The notes below the pieces were generated by a model. The model was not told the origin of the DNA and did no database searches. It saw only the letters and a program-made list of their open reading frames with translations. The translations under genes and the position numbers were made by a program. This document shows, piece by piece, positions 1-11,277 of a DNA stretch of 64,000 nucleotides. The stretch is from Scatophagus argus (Eukaryota; Chordata; Actinopteri; Scatophagidae): positions 10,762,501-10,826,500 of the forward strand of contig NC_058498.1 of NCBI RefSeq assembly GCF_020382885.2. Reading direction: 5' to 3'. Numbering within the stretch: the stretch's first letter is position 1; each line of letters begins with the position of its first letter.

Positions 1-1087
1 ATTCATGAAGTTGACCAATTATGGATTTTTAAAAGGCAGACTGGACTCTGTTGTATTTGGGGGCACTGTGTGTGACCTTAACAAGCTCCAGAAGCTTTTT
101 GTCGGGGGCCGGGGGGTTAGAAATGCAATGTGACATAAACGCCTTAAACTACAACAAATATTTGCATCAAATACATATAGACTGAGATTTTTTTGTGATA
201 AATAAATTAATACTGTTTCACTGACTTAGCTGCAGACTACTACAAGTTTAAAGAAAGCTAAAAGTGGTGGATTGAAAAGGAAACAAAAATCTGCAGGATA
301 TCTGCAGGTGGTAACCACTGCCAACATTAAATTTCAGAAAAATGTAGTCATTCCTTCTGACAATAGCAGAGGCGCTCGGTATTTCAGGTAAAGCGGAGCT
401 CCTCCAAAGTCCAACACTGCGGAAAACCCTGATCAGGAAAATGATTTCTCCGATTCTGAACTGAAGCACGCCGAGGTTTCCTGTGAATATCTGAAGGAAA
501 GTGTTGGTCAGAAAAAGAAATGTTTCCACTCAACTATAAAATGGGGTGGGGGGATTGGGGGGAGAGAGATTTCAAAGCAGTTTTTCCCCTACAGGTCACT
601 GCCCTAGTGATGTCTGTGCGTGCACGTATTTGCGTGTGAAAGACCTGACTGCCATTGGTCACAGTTGACTGCAGGTGTGTAAATGGTGCCACATTGACCT
701 TCCTGACTCACTGGTGCTGGACTCAACTGTTTGGATCCCCCCCCCCAAAAAAAGAGCAGGACAAGCACCTCAAAGCTGTTGTTCGTGAGCGCAATATATC
801 AGTTAGTTAAAAAACAATTTATTGGCGTCAACTCTCTACAGATATGAAAAAAATGACTGCTTTTCACATGAATTATGCTTGTTCACATATCTTACATCTG
901 CCTTTCCACTCTAGTGTCTGTAAGACTGGTGGTGTGGACAGAGACTGCTGATAGCACCGCTAGTTATTGCTGCACTCTGTGAGTGTGTGTGTCAATAATT
1001 ACTGCATCTTCTCTCATGTGTGTGTCTCCAGCCAATACAGCAGTCTCCTCATGCGATGCTGCAGCTTAAACACAGTGACTGTCCTCT

Positions 1088-1089
<2 letters not shown>

Positions 1090-1123
<34 letters not shown>

Positions 1124-1144
1124 ACACACACACGCACACACACA
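1090..1144. repeat. (CA)n microsatellite
   Basis: Interrupted CA repeat of about 55 bases, with single GA and CG interruptions. Confidence 0.95.
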
Positions 1145-1639
1145 GTTTTCCATCCTCCTCTGTCTGTTTCCCCATCCATTCTTTCCACCACCCTGCTGTC
1201 CTGTGAAGTTCAGGCAGTATAAACAACCAGCGTGGAGCTCGCTGCAGCCACTGGTCTGCATTTGCATTTGCGCAGAGCAGACTTGACCTCGGCTTTGTGT
1301 AAATGAGTGTGAGCAGCGCAGCGCACCTTCCTCACACGACAAGCGTTTCAGATCAAACGCAAGTGAATATTTAGCAAAGTGTGGTTTTGTCAACTTAAAT
1401 GATGAGACATAACAGCTGATGTTCTAAGCGTAATAAGAATGCCAATGAACTTCATTTCGGAAGCTGTAATTAAGGACCTCCAAACTTGAAAAAGCTTCTA
1501 CTGAATTGGCTCCTGTAGTGGAAATAATACGAACATGGTGAACCCAAACGCTCAGGTGAGTGCACTATGTCTATGTGTATTAGGGCCTGGTCAGCTCGAC
1601 CCGGATATCCTACGTTTTCCTCTAAAATTTATAATAATT

Positions 1640-2340
1640 CATCCTCTCTCCTCCTCCTCGTCCTTCCTCTCCACCTGCAACTTTCCCCCACGTCCATCCC
1701 TTCACTCCTCCTCCTCATCTCTTTCCCTCCTCCTCTTCCTCATCTCATTTTCAGACCTGAACTAAAAAGCCAAGTCAATTTTATCTATACTGCCAAAAAA
1801 TACCCGTTCTAAGTCCTTGGGGGGGTCTGGAGAAGGGGTTCAAATTTCTCTAAACTCTATCAGATACAGCTAAGCCACGTTCTGCTCCTCTGCTGTTTGG
1901 ACAGCAGCTCCCAATCAGGTCCTCATTTCCTCCTCTCTCCTCCTCCCTTAACCGTCTCTCTCGCTCCCCTTCTGTCTCCCATTTATTTTACCTACTCCCA
2001 TAGCCACTAATTTCTCCTCCTACCTTCTCCCTCATGCCCCTTCTCTCTTCCTCTCCACAAGCTTTCTCCTCCCACCGCTCTTGTTTGATTTCTCCCCACA
2101 TCTTTTCCTCTCCTCTCAGCTCCCCTCCGTTCCCTTCCCCTTCCTTACCTCTTCCTCTTCTCTAAATTTAACCTCCTCCTTCTGTGTTCTCTCTGCCCTC
2201 ATTACCCTTGTTATATTACCCCGACTGCCAACTTCTCCAGAAATGTGCCCAGCCTGTATTCTCTCCCTCCCTCCCCTTTTTCTCATAGATCCCCCCCCCC
2301 CGCCCGCCTCCTTCATCTCACCCTCCTGTCTCGCTCCTCA
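1640..2340. repeat. Long polypyrimidine (C/T-rich) tract
   Basis: Two strongly C/T-biased blocks (1640-1755 and 1915-2340) with many CTCCTC and CCCTCC words, broken by a short mixed segment. The chance open frames here have no protein character. Confidence 0.8.
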
Positions 2341-3179
2341 GTGTTTCGGAGGAATGCTACGCAGAGCAGAGTCGAGTTTTAGTTTCAAGGTCCAGACTGC
2401 TGATTAGATAAAGAGTTCAATAAAACTGCAAACTGCAGGGAGAGGCTACGTACGCTGATAACACAACAGTGCTGCAATTCATGAAGCTCATTTCTGCGTG
2501 ATATCATACACATATACATAACACCAAAGGTGTTGAAGAGATGAATATAACACATTTTAATGAAGCTCCCTTGTCTCAATTTTAGCTCACCTTTGATTTA
2601 AATGTTTATTCAGATGTTTTGTTTTTTTTTTATTGCCTTTTTGCATGTTGCTTTGGACCAAATCTTCTGCCGGTGAACAGTGAAGCACTCTGTGACTCCG
2701 GTTCAAGGAAGTGCTATACAAATAAATCCTTACTCACTTCCAACGTATGTGGCCGTATCAGTTTTGTTTGTATGAGGGCGTGTGTGTGTGTGTTCTTGTG
2801 ATTTTAAAAGAAGCCTAAACAAGAGGGAAACATTTGTCCTCAAATACCTGGAGAAACATTTTAAAACGATGGCCAAGAACAGCACTTGTGCCAGCTGTGT
2901 GTTGTGTGCGTATGCCATATACAGTTTGTGAGCTTTGTGCATGCATGTGTGTGTGCTGCCACAGCAAACTGCAAAAGACATAATAAGAGCACAGAGAAAA
3001 TGACACGGCCACATCAGATATGGATATTGCCCCCCTCCCCTTGCCTCTCACACACAGAAACACACACACACACTCGAGCTAGTCATACATCCAGTCAGCC
3101 GCAGTCATACCCTGTCATGAGACTGAGTGAGCGTGTGCAGGAAGCTAGATCATTGTTTGAATAAAGACCGAGGCCTCCA

Positions 3180-3200
3180 AGTGTGTGTGTGTGTGTGTGT
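3180..3200. repeat. (GT)n microsatellite
   Basis: About ten perfect GT units. Confidence 0.9.
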
Positions 3201-4799
3201 ATAGCTCGGGGCTGTGAGGTCACCGTAGCACAAACAGACCACACAATGAAATGCACTTACTGTAAAGCAAGAGGCGGGAAGCAAGGTTAGATGGGAAATT
3301 ACCAGCCAATAGAACAAACGCTGACCAGCTCAGGCTGCGGCTGGTAAAAAGCAAACTGGCATGAGACGATTTTATTCAGAAGCTGACTGGGCTGGTTATA
3401 CCGCTGCTGACAAAATAATGCCCCTGACAACCCTCCCAACTCTTCAAAGATCTATTCAGACTTGTTTGATCTGTTGGTAATCTACTGAAGGAGAAAGATC
3501 CCAGCACAACCGCACCTAAAGCAGAGGGACTTTAACCTCAGTCTTTTCCACCATTATTTTTCTTCTTCACTGAATCCCTTCATTTGTGCCAAACGGAAAA
3601 TTAGAGAAATTACACAAATTGCTAAAGGTTACAACATGGATGAGCAAACCTGCCTAAATACTAAGACAGCAGCAGTTTTGGACAGTCTATTGAGCCACAA
3701 AACAAAAGCCACACCTGAATTAATAATAATAATTATTATTATTGTTATTTCTGCTTTTTTGTTAAATGTCATTTATTTGACTTAATGTAGACCAAAGACA
3801 CATTAAACCCATAAAAAGGGGGATGCGCAATCACTTTATGCATTAAAAATGCCAAAATACACAAGACACAAAAAAATATAGTAATAATAATAATAATGTG
3901 ATTATAGACTAACAATAGCAGAAAAGCCCTGCTATTGAAATCAATTCTAAGAGGCTTTTCATCTAGACATAACAGTGTATGGATGAAATCATTGCTGTTG
4001 TATCATTCCACGCTGAAGCTAGCCAGCTATTCCTATTCATAGTCGGTCACCAGGTTAGAATAAGCTTACCTTATTCACTGACGGTTGCTAGCTAATGTTA
4101 GCTTCTTAAGCTCTTCTAAGTAGTCACCAACTGTTGTTTAAACTTGTTCATGCGTGTGCCTAACCGGTCTGGAAGTGTTGGGTCAGAACTGCAGGGGCTC
4201 ATTTGAGTTTGGATGAGCAATTCGAGAAAATAAAATACATACAGACATACAGACAGGCAGTCAGAGACTTTTATTTGGAACGGATGTGTATTGAGGGGAA
4301 CATTTTATAGTTGAATAATAAACTTGTCAGCGCTCTCTGTTTGATGAAGTTATATTGGTCTGGAGTAGTTAACACTAACACTCACGTCTATATCATGACT
4401 CCACAGCATCACGGTTTGTGAATGAGAGAATTGTTTAGTGTACGATGGCTGATCTCTGCCCTGTCACATAAAGTTCACTACTTCCTGACAGGACAAAAGG
4501 TATTTATACCCGACTGGACATTAAGTCCGATCTGTCCTTTTTCTAGTATGACCTAAGTCACATTTGGGAAGTTTTCCACCAGACAAAACGCTGTCATCTC
4601 AACAGCCACTGGGTGGTTTTACCCTGTGCTCTGGTCACTAGCAACACAAAGTACAAAAGATTCCTACATTTATTTATGTACCTTAAAAGCAGCTACGATC
4701 AGTGGTTTTACCAAAACAATGTTTCATGACACTGTGACTCACAGTGATGAGCCCACAGAGAGTCATCAACACAATCTGCTGCTTCTGTTGGTCTCATAG

Positions 4800-5290
4800 C
4801 AAGCTCCAGCTCAATGTGTAGCTATCTGGCCACCATCTTCAACGCTCTGGTTAAAAATTTACTGTGCTGGAAGTGGAGCAGGCTGATAGAAAGAGAGTTC
4901 AGCACAACGCCGTGACTCCAGCGTGACTGCTCCAACGATCTTCGCTCTGGCGAAGACTGTCAGCGAAGTCCACTAAACGCCTTGTAAACCAGGCGGTGGG
5001 ACAACCGCCTCTACTGTTTGGGACACAATTGCTTGGGGACACTGCAGAAGAAGAAAAAAAAAAAAATCCATGCTGTCACAGCTGTATTTAGCAGCTGGAG
5101 AGCCAGATATTTCCCTCAGGCACTGGTAGAGAATAAACAAAGAGCTAAAAATACAGTGAGTACTGGATATTCACCAGGTGAATGCAAACAGGACTCCAAA
5201 TGAATGATAATGTTGCTGCAAAATATGCAGCTGTTTACTAACATTTCTGCCATATTAACTTAAAAGGTGAGGATATGTTAATGTTATGTT
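4800..5290 (+). repeat. Probable interspersed repeat of percomorph type
   Basis: Words such as GCCAGATATTTCCCTCAGG, ACAGGACTCCAAATGAATGA and TTAACTTAAAAGGTGAGGAT, in this order, are familiar from repeated DNA of spiny-rayed fish. An internal A run is at 5050-5066. Ends are not defined. Confidence 0.4.
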
Positions 5291-5981
5291 CGCAAATTAT
5301 TTCTGCTACTCCCATTGGGCCAAAAGGGAAAAAAAAAAAAAAGTTTTTCAAGTACACATGCAAAAGTTGTGTTAACATTCAAACATAAGCCAAAAGCACT
5401 GTGTGTGTGTATACTTGAAGTCTAACAAACTTTACAAGCTTTTCCGCTTCTTCATTAAAAATTTGCAAAGGTGAATTTTTAAAGCTTTTTAAATCCGGCT
5501 TAGATCCATATTTATAATCTTGGTCTTCCCTGCCTTTACTGGCATACTGCAGAGCATCTTGTTGTGTTCCACGTGGAGGCTAACCCATCTCATTCGTGTA
5601 ACTGTTACACTATGTTTTAACATTTACCATCACTCAGGGCTGACATGATTCCCCCAGTAACTTGATTCCAAAAAGTCAACGATGCTAAATCTTTCAAGTC
5701 AAAGTCAAGAGTCTGAAGATCACAAGTTGCTCCTGTTTAATTCGGTAGACATCCACAGTTTAGTCAATGAAACTAGTGGGAAGAAAAGAGGGAACTCAAA
5801 TAAAAACTGAGAGCAATGGCGGGTAGAGGGCAGCAGAGCGAGACTGAATGAGTGAAAGACAGCAAATAAGAGAAAGAGAAGAAAAAGGGGAACAACGTGG
5901 TCCAACAGGGCTCTACATATCTGAGCACATACAGTTACATAACTAGGACATTATGTCTTCATGTATATAGACCAGCTGTCT

Positions 5982-6042
5982 GTCTGTGTGTCCGTCTCTA
6001 TGTGTCTGTCTGTGTGTGTGTGTGGGACAGACAGACAGACAG
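5982..6042. repeat. Compound (CTGT)/(GT)/(GACA) repeat
   Basis: CTGT units, then GTGTGTGT, then four to five GACA units: a mirrored compound tract that can pair with itself. Confidence 0.85.
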
Positions 6043-6278
6043 TGTGCAAAGGATCGTCCAAAGAATGAAGGGAGGCACAGTGGTTGTTCATGGGGGGGAG
6101 GGAGGAGGAAAAGGGTATTGAGTTTCCTGTTCACCCCCGTCCCCTCTCAGAAAGGTCAGAAAGGTCACCAATGACCCCCCCACCCCCCACCTCAAAGAAT
6201 CCAAGCGTACAGGAAGTGCAAACCCAGCCTCTCTGGAGATTTATTTTCTGAAAGGAACAGCCATGGAGGAATGCTTTC

Positions 6279-6332
<54 letters not shown>
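6279..6332. repeat. (CT)n(CA)n compound microsatellite
   Basis: About 12 CT units run directly into about 15 CA units. Confidence 0.95.
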
Positions 6333-6337
<5 letters not shown>

Positions 6338-6698
6338 AGCGAATGTGCCTATTAACACTCCTTCACTTGATCCCCTTCACCCCTCCCCATCTCATACACT
6401 CTCTCTGGACATTCGACCTCCTCTCTGTCATGTCATATTGCAACACACACACACACACACTCTTACACTCTTCCTCACACACTCACACTCCACGGGTGGA
6501 GGAGCTAACCCTTGACGGAGAGTTAAGTGGGTGAGTGTCCATTTTATTGCCCATTACGACCACGGATCCATTAAAACTGTGCTGTTGCTCACTGGATGCT
6601 AATGGCTATATGCTATAGCAGAAGGTTGCAGTGGGGCAGAGAAAGATGGGAGGCAATGGAATGAAACAGTGGGCACGTTGGGAGGTGACACCCCTGCA

Positions 6699-6726
6699 CC
6701 ACACACACACACACACACACACACAC
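6699..6726. repeat. (CA)n microsatellite
   Basis: About 13 CA units. Confidence 0.9.
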
Positions 6727-6841
6727 GAGTGCCTCATCTCAGTCAAGATGGAATCTATTATGCCTTTGTTTCCCTGCAGCTTCTGGAGGGAATTGAGCTC
6801 AGCTAAGAGGGCGGGAGGGAGGGAGTATATGCCTGAGTCTA

Positions 6842-6962
6842 TGTGTGTGTGTGTGTGTATGTGTGTGTGAGAGAGAGACAGAGGGTGAGAGAAAGACAAC
6901 AGGACAACAGCGCAACAAAAGGACAACTAGGAGAATGACTGATATGCAAGTTGAGTGTGTAT

Positions 6963-7012
<50 letters not shown>

Positions 7013-7016
7013 GAGA
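6842..7016. repeat. (GT)n and (GA)n cluster
   Basis: GT repeat at 6842-6869 running into GA, then a long GA/GATA tract at 6964-7016. Confidence 0.9.
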
Positions 7017-7089
7017 GCGCAAACTGTATATATGTGTGTTTCAGCATCAGACAGAAGTTAGACAGCATAGCCAGACCTCAGACAGACTC

Positions 7090-7141
7090 TGTGTGTGTGT
7101 GTGTCTGTCTGTGGGTGTGTGTGTGTGTGCGCGCGTGTGTG
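7090..7141. repeat. (GT)n microsatellite with GCGCGC core
   Basis: Interrupted GT repeat containing a short GCGCGC block; alternating purine-pyrimidine throughout, so a Z-DNA candidate. Confidence 0.85.
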
Positions 7142-7739
7142 CAAATATAAAGGAAACTGACAAGCAAGTGCGTGAAGAGAGATAGGAAAGAGATAACACA
7201 GTTTGACTAGTTTAAAGCTGACTGTCAAATCTAACCAATCAAAGTGTGCCTTTTAAAACTAGTTTTCATCTTTATGTGTGCTGAGGAGAAGTTTAAATCT
7301 AGCCAGCAAACACATGGATTTATTCTGAGAGCTGTGAGAGATAATTATTTTGGGGTGCGCTTTTGCTTTTATTTTGATAGTACCAGAAATACTGACAGGA
7401 AATACAAGGATTCAGTGAAGAGGGCTTTTGACATTTCAAGGTGGACACCCAAGTATATCTGACCAAATGTGAAATCTCCCCTTCTGTTCCTGAGTTATCA
7501 TGCTGGCAAACAAACACAGAGAAAAAGTAAAAAAAGGAGGAGCAATAAGGGCTTCAAGGAAATATCATCCAAATGTTTGCTGTAAGCAGAAGGATGTGAG
7601 AAACTTCGACTGCACATAACTCAGCAGCGCTGGAGGGAATAATGAAAAATGCACAAAAAAGTAAAATTTTCAATGTGTGAGCATATGATAAACGTAAACA
7701 TTTTTCCCCTCTCTAAAAATGCAGTTTGGTATTTTTACT

Positions 7740-7925
7740 TGACTAGTACACTGCCTGTTCAAAATTGACCGACTGCTTGGTCTTGGGTGTTGCTGCCGGC
7801 AGCTTTCTCGACAACCGCTGATCCAGACTACTTCACACTCAGCAGTGCACGTTCTTGGGGTCCTCAGCACCACACCCACCAAGTGTGAAGTTGATCACAT
7901 GAACAGTTGTATAGTCAGGACAGAC
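7740..7925 (-). repeat. Teleost interspersed repeat fragment
   Basis: On the minus strand: GTCCTGACTATACAACTGTT, CTTCACACTTGGTGGGTGTG, then a tail mentioning GACCAAGCAGTCGGTCAATT. These words are common in repeated fish DNA. The class is not certain. Confidence 0.4.
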
Positions 7926-8321
7926 GGACCAGCAGACTAGAGATTCCTTCCATTTTAGACAGCTGACTGAAACAAATAATCAATTAGGCCTGAATGTCAA
8001 AACTTACTTCAAAAGTCCAGTACTTGCTGGTGAGAAATGCATTATGGCATTAATGTGCTGCAAGGTTACACTAAAAATGCCACCAGATCTCAGCAACAAA
8101 AAAAAAAAGAAAAAAAAGAAAAAAAAAGAAAGTGAACTTCAACAAATCAAAGTTGCTCCTGTGACGCTTGCAGGAGGTTAAATGACAAATCCGACACGTT
8201 TCAGTGCACTTCAGTGAGCATACACGGTGCGTCAGACCCATAGCTATGTGGAACGGAGTCTGGTTACACTCCAGCAAAGGGAACACCTCACTGCTCTGTC
8301 TGTCAACATGCTTCTACAAAA

Positions 8322-8348
8322 GTGTGTGTGCGTGTGTGTGTGTGTGTT
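8322..8348. repeat. (GT)n microsatellite
   Basis: Interrupted GT repeat, about 13 units. Confidence 0.85.
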
Positions 8349-9300
8349 TAAGCCTGTGTGTGATGCAGTAAGACCTTATAAGGCCCTATGGCTGGTTCTG
8401 ACTTACAACAGAGTAGAGGAGGGGAAAAAAGAAAAGCAAAAAGGAACAGAGGGAAAAATACACTGAAAAAAATAACAAAGACAGATAGCCAGGAAATGTG
8501 AGAGTGAATGAACAACCAAGATGGGAAAAGGCATGGCTGAAAAAGTATAAGAGGAACGGACGGAGAGGCAGAGAGAGAAAGATGCCAAGAGGCTGCATGC
8601 TTTCCTCCCTTTCACCCCATTACTCATCCCTGCTCTCCCCTCTCACAACCCTGGCTCTCTGTTCTCCCCCCATCTCCTCCCTTCTCTTCACCCCTTTCTA
8701 TTGTTTCTTCTGCTTAACACAGGGTCGAATCCACAAGATTTAAGATGCATTTTGCGACAACTTTTTTTTTTTGTTGTTGCCTCTAGTGCAAAAGTGATTT
8801 TAAAAAAAAACAAAAAAAAGACCAAAGCAAAAGAGTGGGGAAAATAACTCAGCTGATTCAAATAATTCATTCTGAATCATTTCACTTCTGGCACAAATCC
8901 TCCTTGGGAATCAGCAGAGGGTGCATTAATAATAAAACTCATAGTTCACATGCTCTATTGCCAAGTTTATCAAGTGTTTCGACCACAAGTTTGAAGTTTT
9001 TCCTCATCACAGCGGATAGGCAATGTGATCACTGCTGAAGTATCTGCAAACAATTCGGGATGTCCGCTGGTTCTGAAAAAAAAAAAAGTCTCAACAGGAA
9101 ATGTCTTTGAATTCAGTAACAGGAACTGTGTCATCAAGGTCTCAAACATCCTTAAAAAATATTACAGCCAGTGTGAGCGTCTTCGCATCGACTAGTCGGG
9201 CTTTAACTGAGGTTAGCAGGTCAGTTATGCAGACAATGTTTTCTTACTCTGTTCCATTTCTCCTTTGTCTTTCTACTCCTCTTTAGGTGCTGAAGTAGGC

Positions 9301-9301
<1 letters not shown>

Positions 9302-9333
<32 letters not shown>
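9302..9333. repeat. (CA)n microsatellite
   Basis: Sixteen uninterrupted CA units. Confidence 0.95.
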
Positions 9334-9336
<3 letters not shown>

Positions 9337-9431
9337 CTCTGCACTGCACATGACCTGATGCCTCACTTGACTCACAGCTTCAGCAACACAAGAGGCAAAG
9401 TGGACTTTTTTTTACTCCCCAGGTCCAGCAT

Positions 9432-9432
<1 letters not shown>

Positions 9433-9467
<35 letters not shown>
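9433..9467. repeat. (CA)n microsatellite
   Basis: About 17 uninterrupted CA units, 100 bases from the previous tract. Confidence 0.95.
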
Positions 9468-9470
<3 letters not shown>

Positions 9471-10010
9471 CAGCAGCAGTAGAGTGGGATAGATGATCAT
9501 GCAGGAAATCATATTTCAGGAAATTGCTGCTTCCTGTTTTCCTGTGCCCACCAGATGATCTAACAGCTTCAGTGAAATCAACTCTGAAACAACACCTCCT
9601 GATATAAATGCAGCGTGAGGCCTCGCACACACTGTTACAGTTCTGGCAGCTTGCCCTTGATAAATTAACAGCTGCTGAAGTAAAAGATTTTTTTTTTTTC
9701 CAATTACTTGCAGGTATTGCTATGCAGTAAAACAGCGCTTCCACTAAACGAGCACTGGAGGCCTGTTAGCAAAATACAAGTGAACCAAAAAAAGGGTCAT
9801 AATTCAGTGTACCAACACTGCTGCTCATAGTTTTGGGCAGGCAGTCAGTGCCCTGCTCAGATATCAGAATAACAGCGATTATACTACCCTTCAATATAAA
9901 GCAGTCACGTTTAGATGAAAAGTACATGTTTGCGGTTGATTATGAGTGTGGTGGGGTTTAGTTAGGAAGGACAGACATCTCTAACAATCACGCATGTGTA
10001 AACGCTGTAC

Positions 10011-10133
10011 CTTGACGTCAAAGTTGCAGTCGAAGCGTTTGATGAGGACGATGAAGGCGCCCGTCAAGTTGTCCCTCGGAGGGGGTTCGATGGGCTCGCA
10101 CGCATTTTCTGGTCGTGCACCAATCAAGAAGCC
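10011..10133 (-). CDS. rnf13: rnf13 coding exon (residues 66-106, first half of PA domain)
   Basis: 123 bases, phase 0, acceptor CCCGCAG and donor GTACAG on the minus strand. It encodes [15 protein letters not shown] at the start and RFDCNFDVK at the end, the conserved PA-domain core of RNF13/RNF167. It is the last rnf13 exon recognised before the left edge. Confidence 0.95.
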
Positions 10134-11246
10134 CTGCGGGGATGACATGGCATGGTGAGAAACACCACAAGCGGGACCTACATCCAACGTCAAGCAAATG
10201 TCACTCCTTGGAAGTCAAACAGGTGTTAAATGAGCCATTTTCCCAAACAAGATATCGCTTTTGCATAGAGAGCACTAATAAGCTAAGATACAACAGTACT
10301 TCCATAAACAGCAGTATTTTTCAGTTCAAAAAAGGACTAGTTATACTCATGATAAGTGACACTGGTGATAAATGACGCTGTGTGCCGCCATCTTTGTTCA
10401 AGCCTCCTGCTGCTTCCACATTAACAACATCCATCACAAACCACGACTCAAAAACAAACCAGCGAGAAAGAAACAAGATGCTGAGAGGCAGTTCTGCTGG
10501 AGCACCAGATGTACCACTGGCAAATCAAACATAAATTTAACATGGTAATCCATGCATAATGAATACAGAACTTTCCACTGGAATGAAGACACATGATGAT
10601 GTGCGTGTCTTTTTATGGTCATGTAAACCTACGCGTACATTTTGCATGTATCAAAGTCTACAAGCTTCCAGGGTGTTTTCAATTTGTCAGGGTCTCATTT
10701 TGCCCTGAAAAAACTCTCGACCTTCTATTTCCCATCTATCTTTCTCTGTCTGCTGCTTCCTGTCTTAGTCCGACTTCCAACAGCAGCCTTTTGAAGTGAC
10801 TGATGAGAGGGAGATAGTGAGAAAAGATGGAGAGAGAGGGGTAGACAGAGAGGCTGACAGAGTGATAAAGGGAAGGAGGACAAAGGCAGAAAACAGCAAA
10901 AAAAAAAAACACAAATATGGAGGCGGAGGGAAATTAAATACAGACAAAAGAAAAAAAAAACAAAAATAGAAAGGTGAAGACAAGAAGAGGCAGACTGATG
11001 GTGAGAAAAGAGAAGGAGCAAAGAACCACAGCAGATAAATGGAGATGAGATGATGAAAAGAAAATTCACAAGAGATGAGGAGGGAGGGACCTGATGTGAT
11101 ATACATTTCTGAACCTCCGCTGAGCTTATGCAAGTGTAACTAACACCACTGTATGTGTGTCAGCGGCAGGGTGGTAGACAGGAAGTGTGGACTGCTGTGG
11201 GACTCTGGGAGTCAGCTCTCCCTTAAAGTCAACGCTTTAAAATACA

Positions 11247-11277
<31 letters not shown>

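Larger units (their letters stand above)
1..10010 (-). other. rnf13 intron, microsatellite-rich
   Basis: No rnf13 exon or other conserved coding exon was recognised on either strand. It holds many dinucleotide repeats, a C/T-rich tract (1640-2340), A-rich runs at 5050, 5330 and 8100, a purine-rich stretch followed by a pyrimidine-rich one (8410-8700), and interspersed-repeat-like segments near 4440-5290 and 7740-7925. Confidence 0.6.

Noticed and set aside
248..529. 93-residue minus-strand frame with a good acceptor-like start
   Set aside because: Considered as a further rnf13 exon, but the peptide does not resemble the rest of the PA domain, helix or RING of RNF13.
967..1393. Overlapping open frames on both strands
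   Set aside because: They run through the (CA)n repeat and have His-Thr or Cys-Val runs; low-complexity artefacts.
3720..3743. TAATAATAATAATTATTATTATT palindrome split as a possible origin or terminator
   Set aside because: Simple AT-rich trinucleotide repeat meeting its complement; no further context.
10725..11133. Long hydrophobic minus-strand frames of 114-122 residues
   Set aside because: Phe/Leu/Ser-rich translation of a purine tract; no conserved motif and no splice context.
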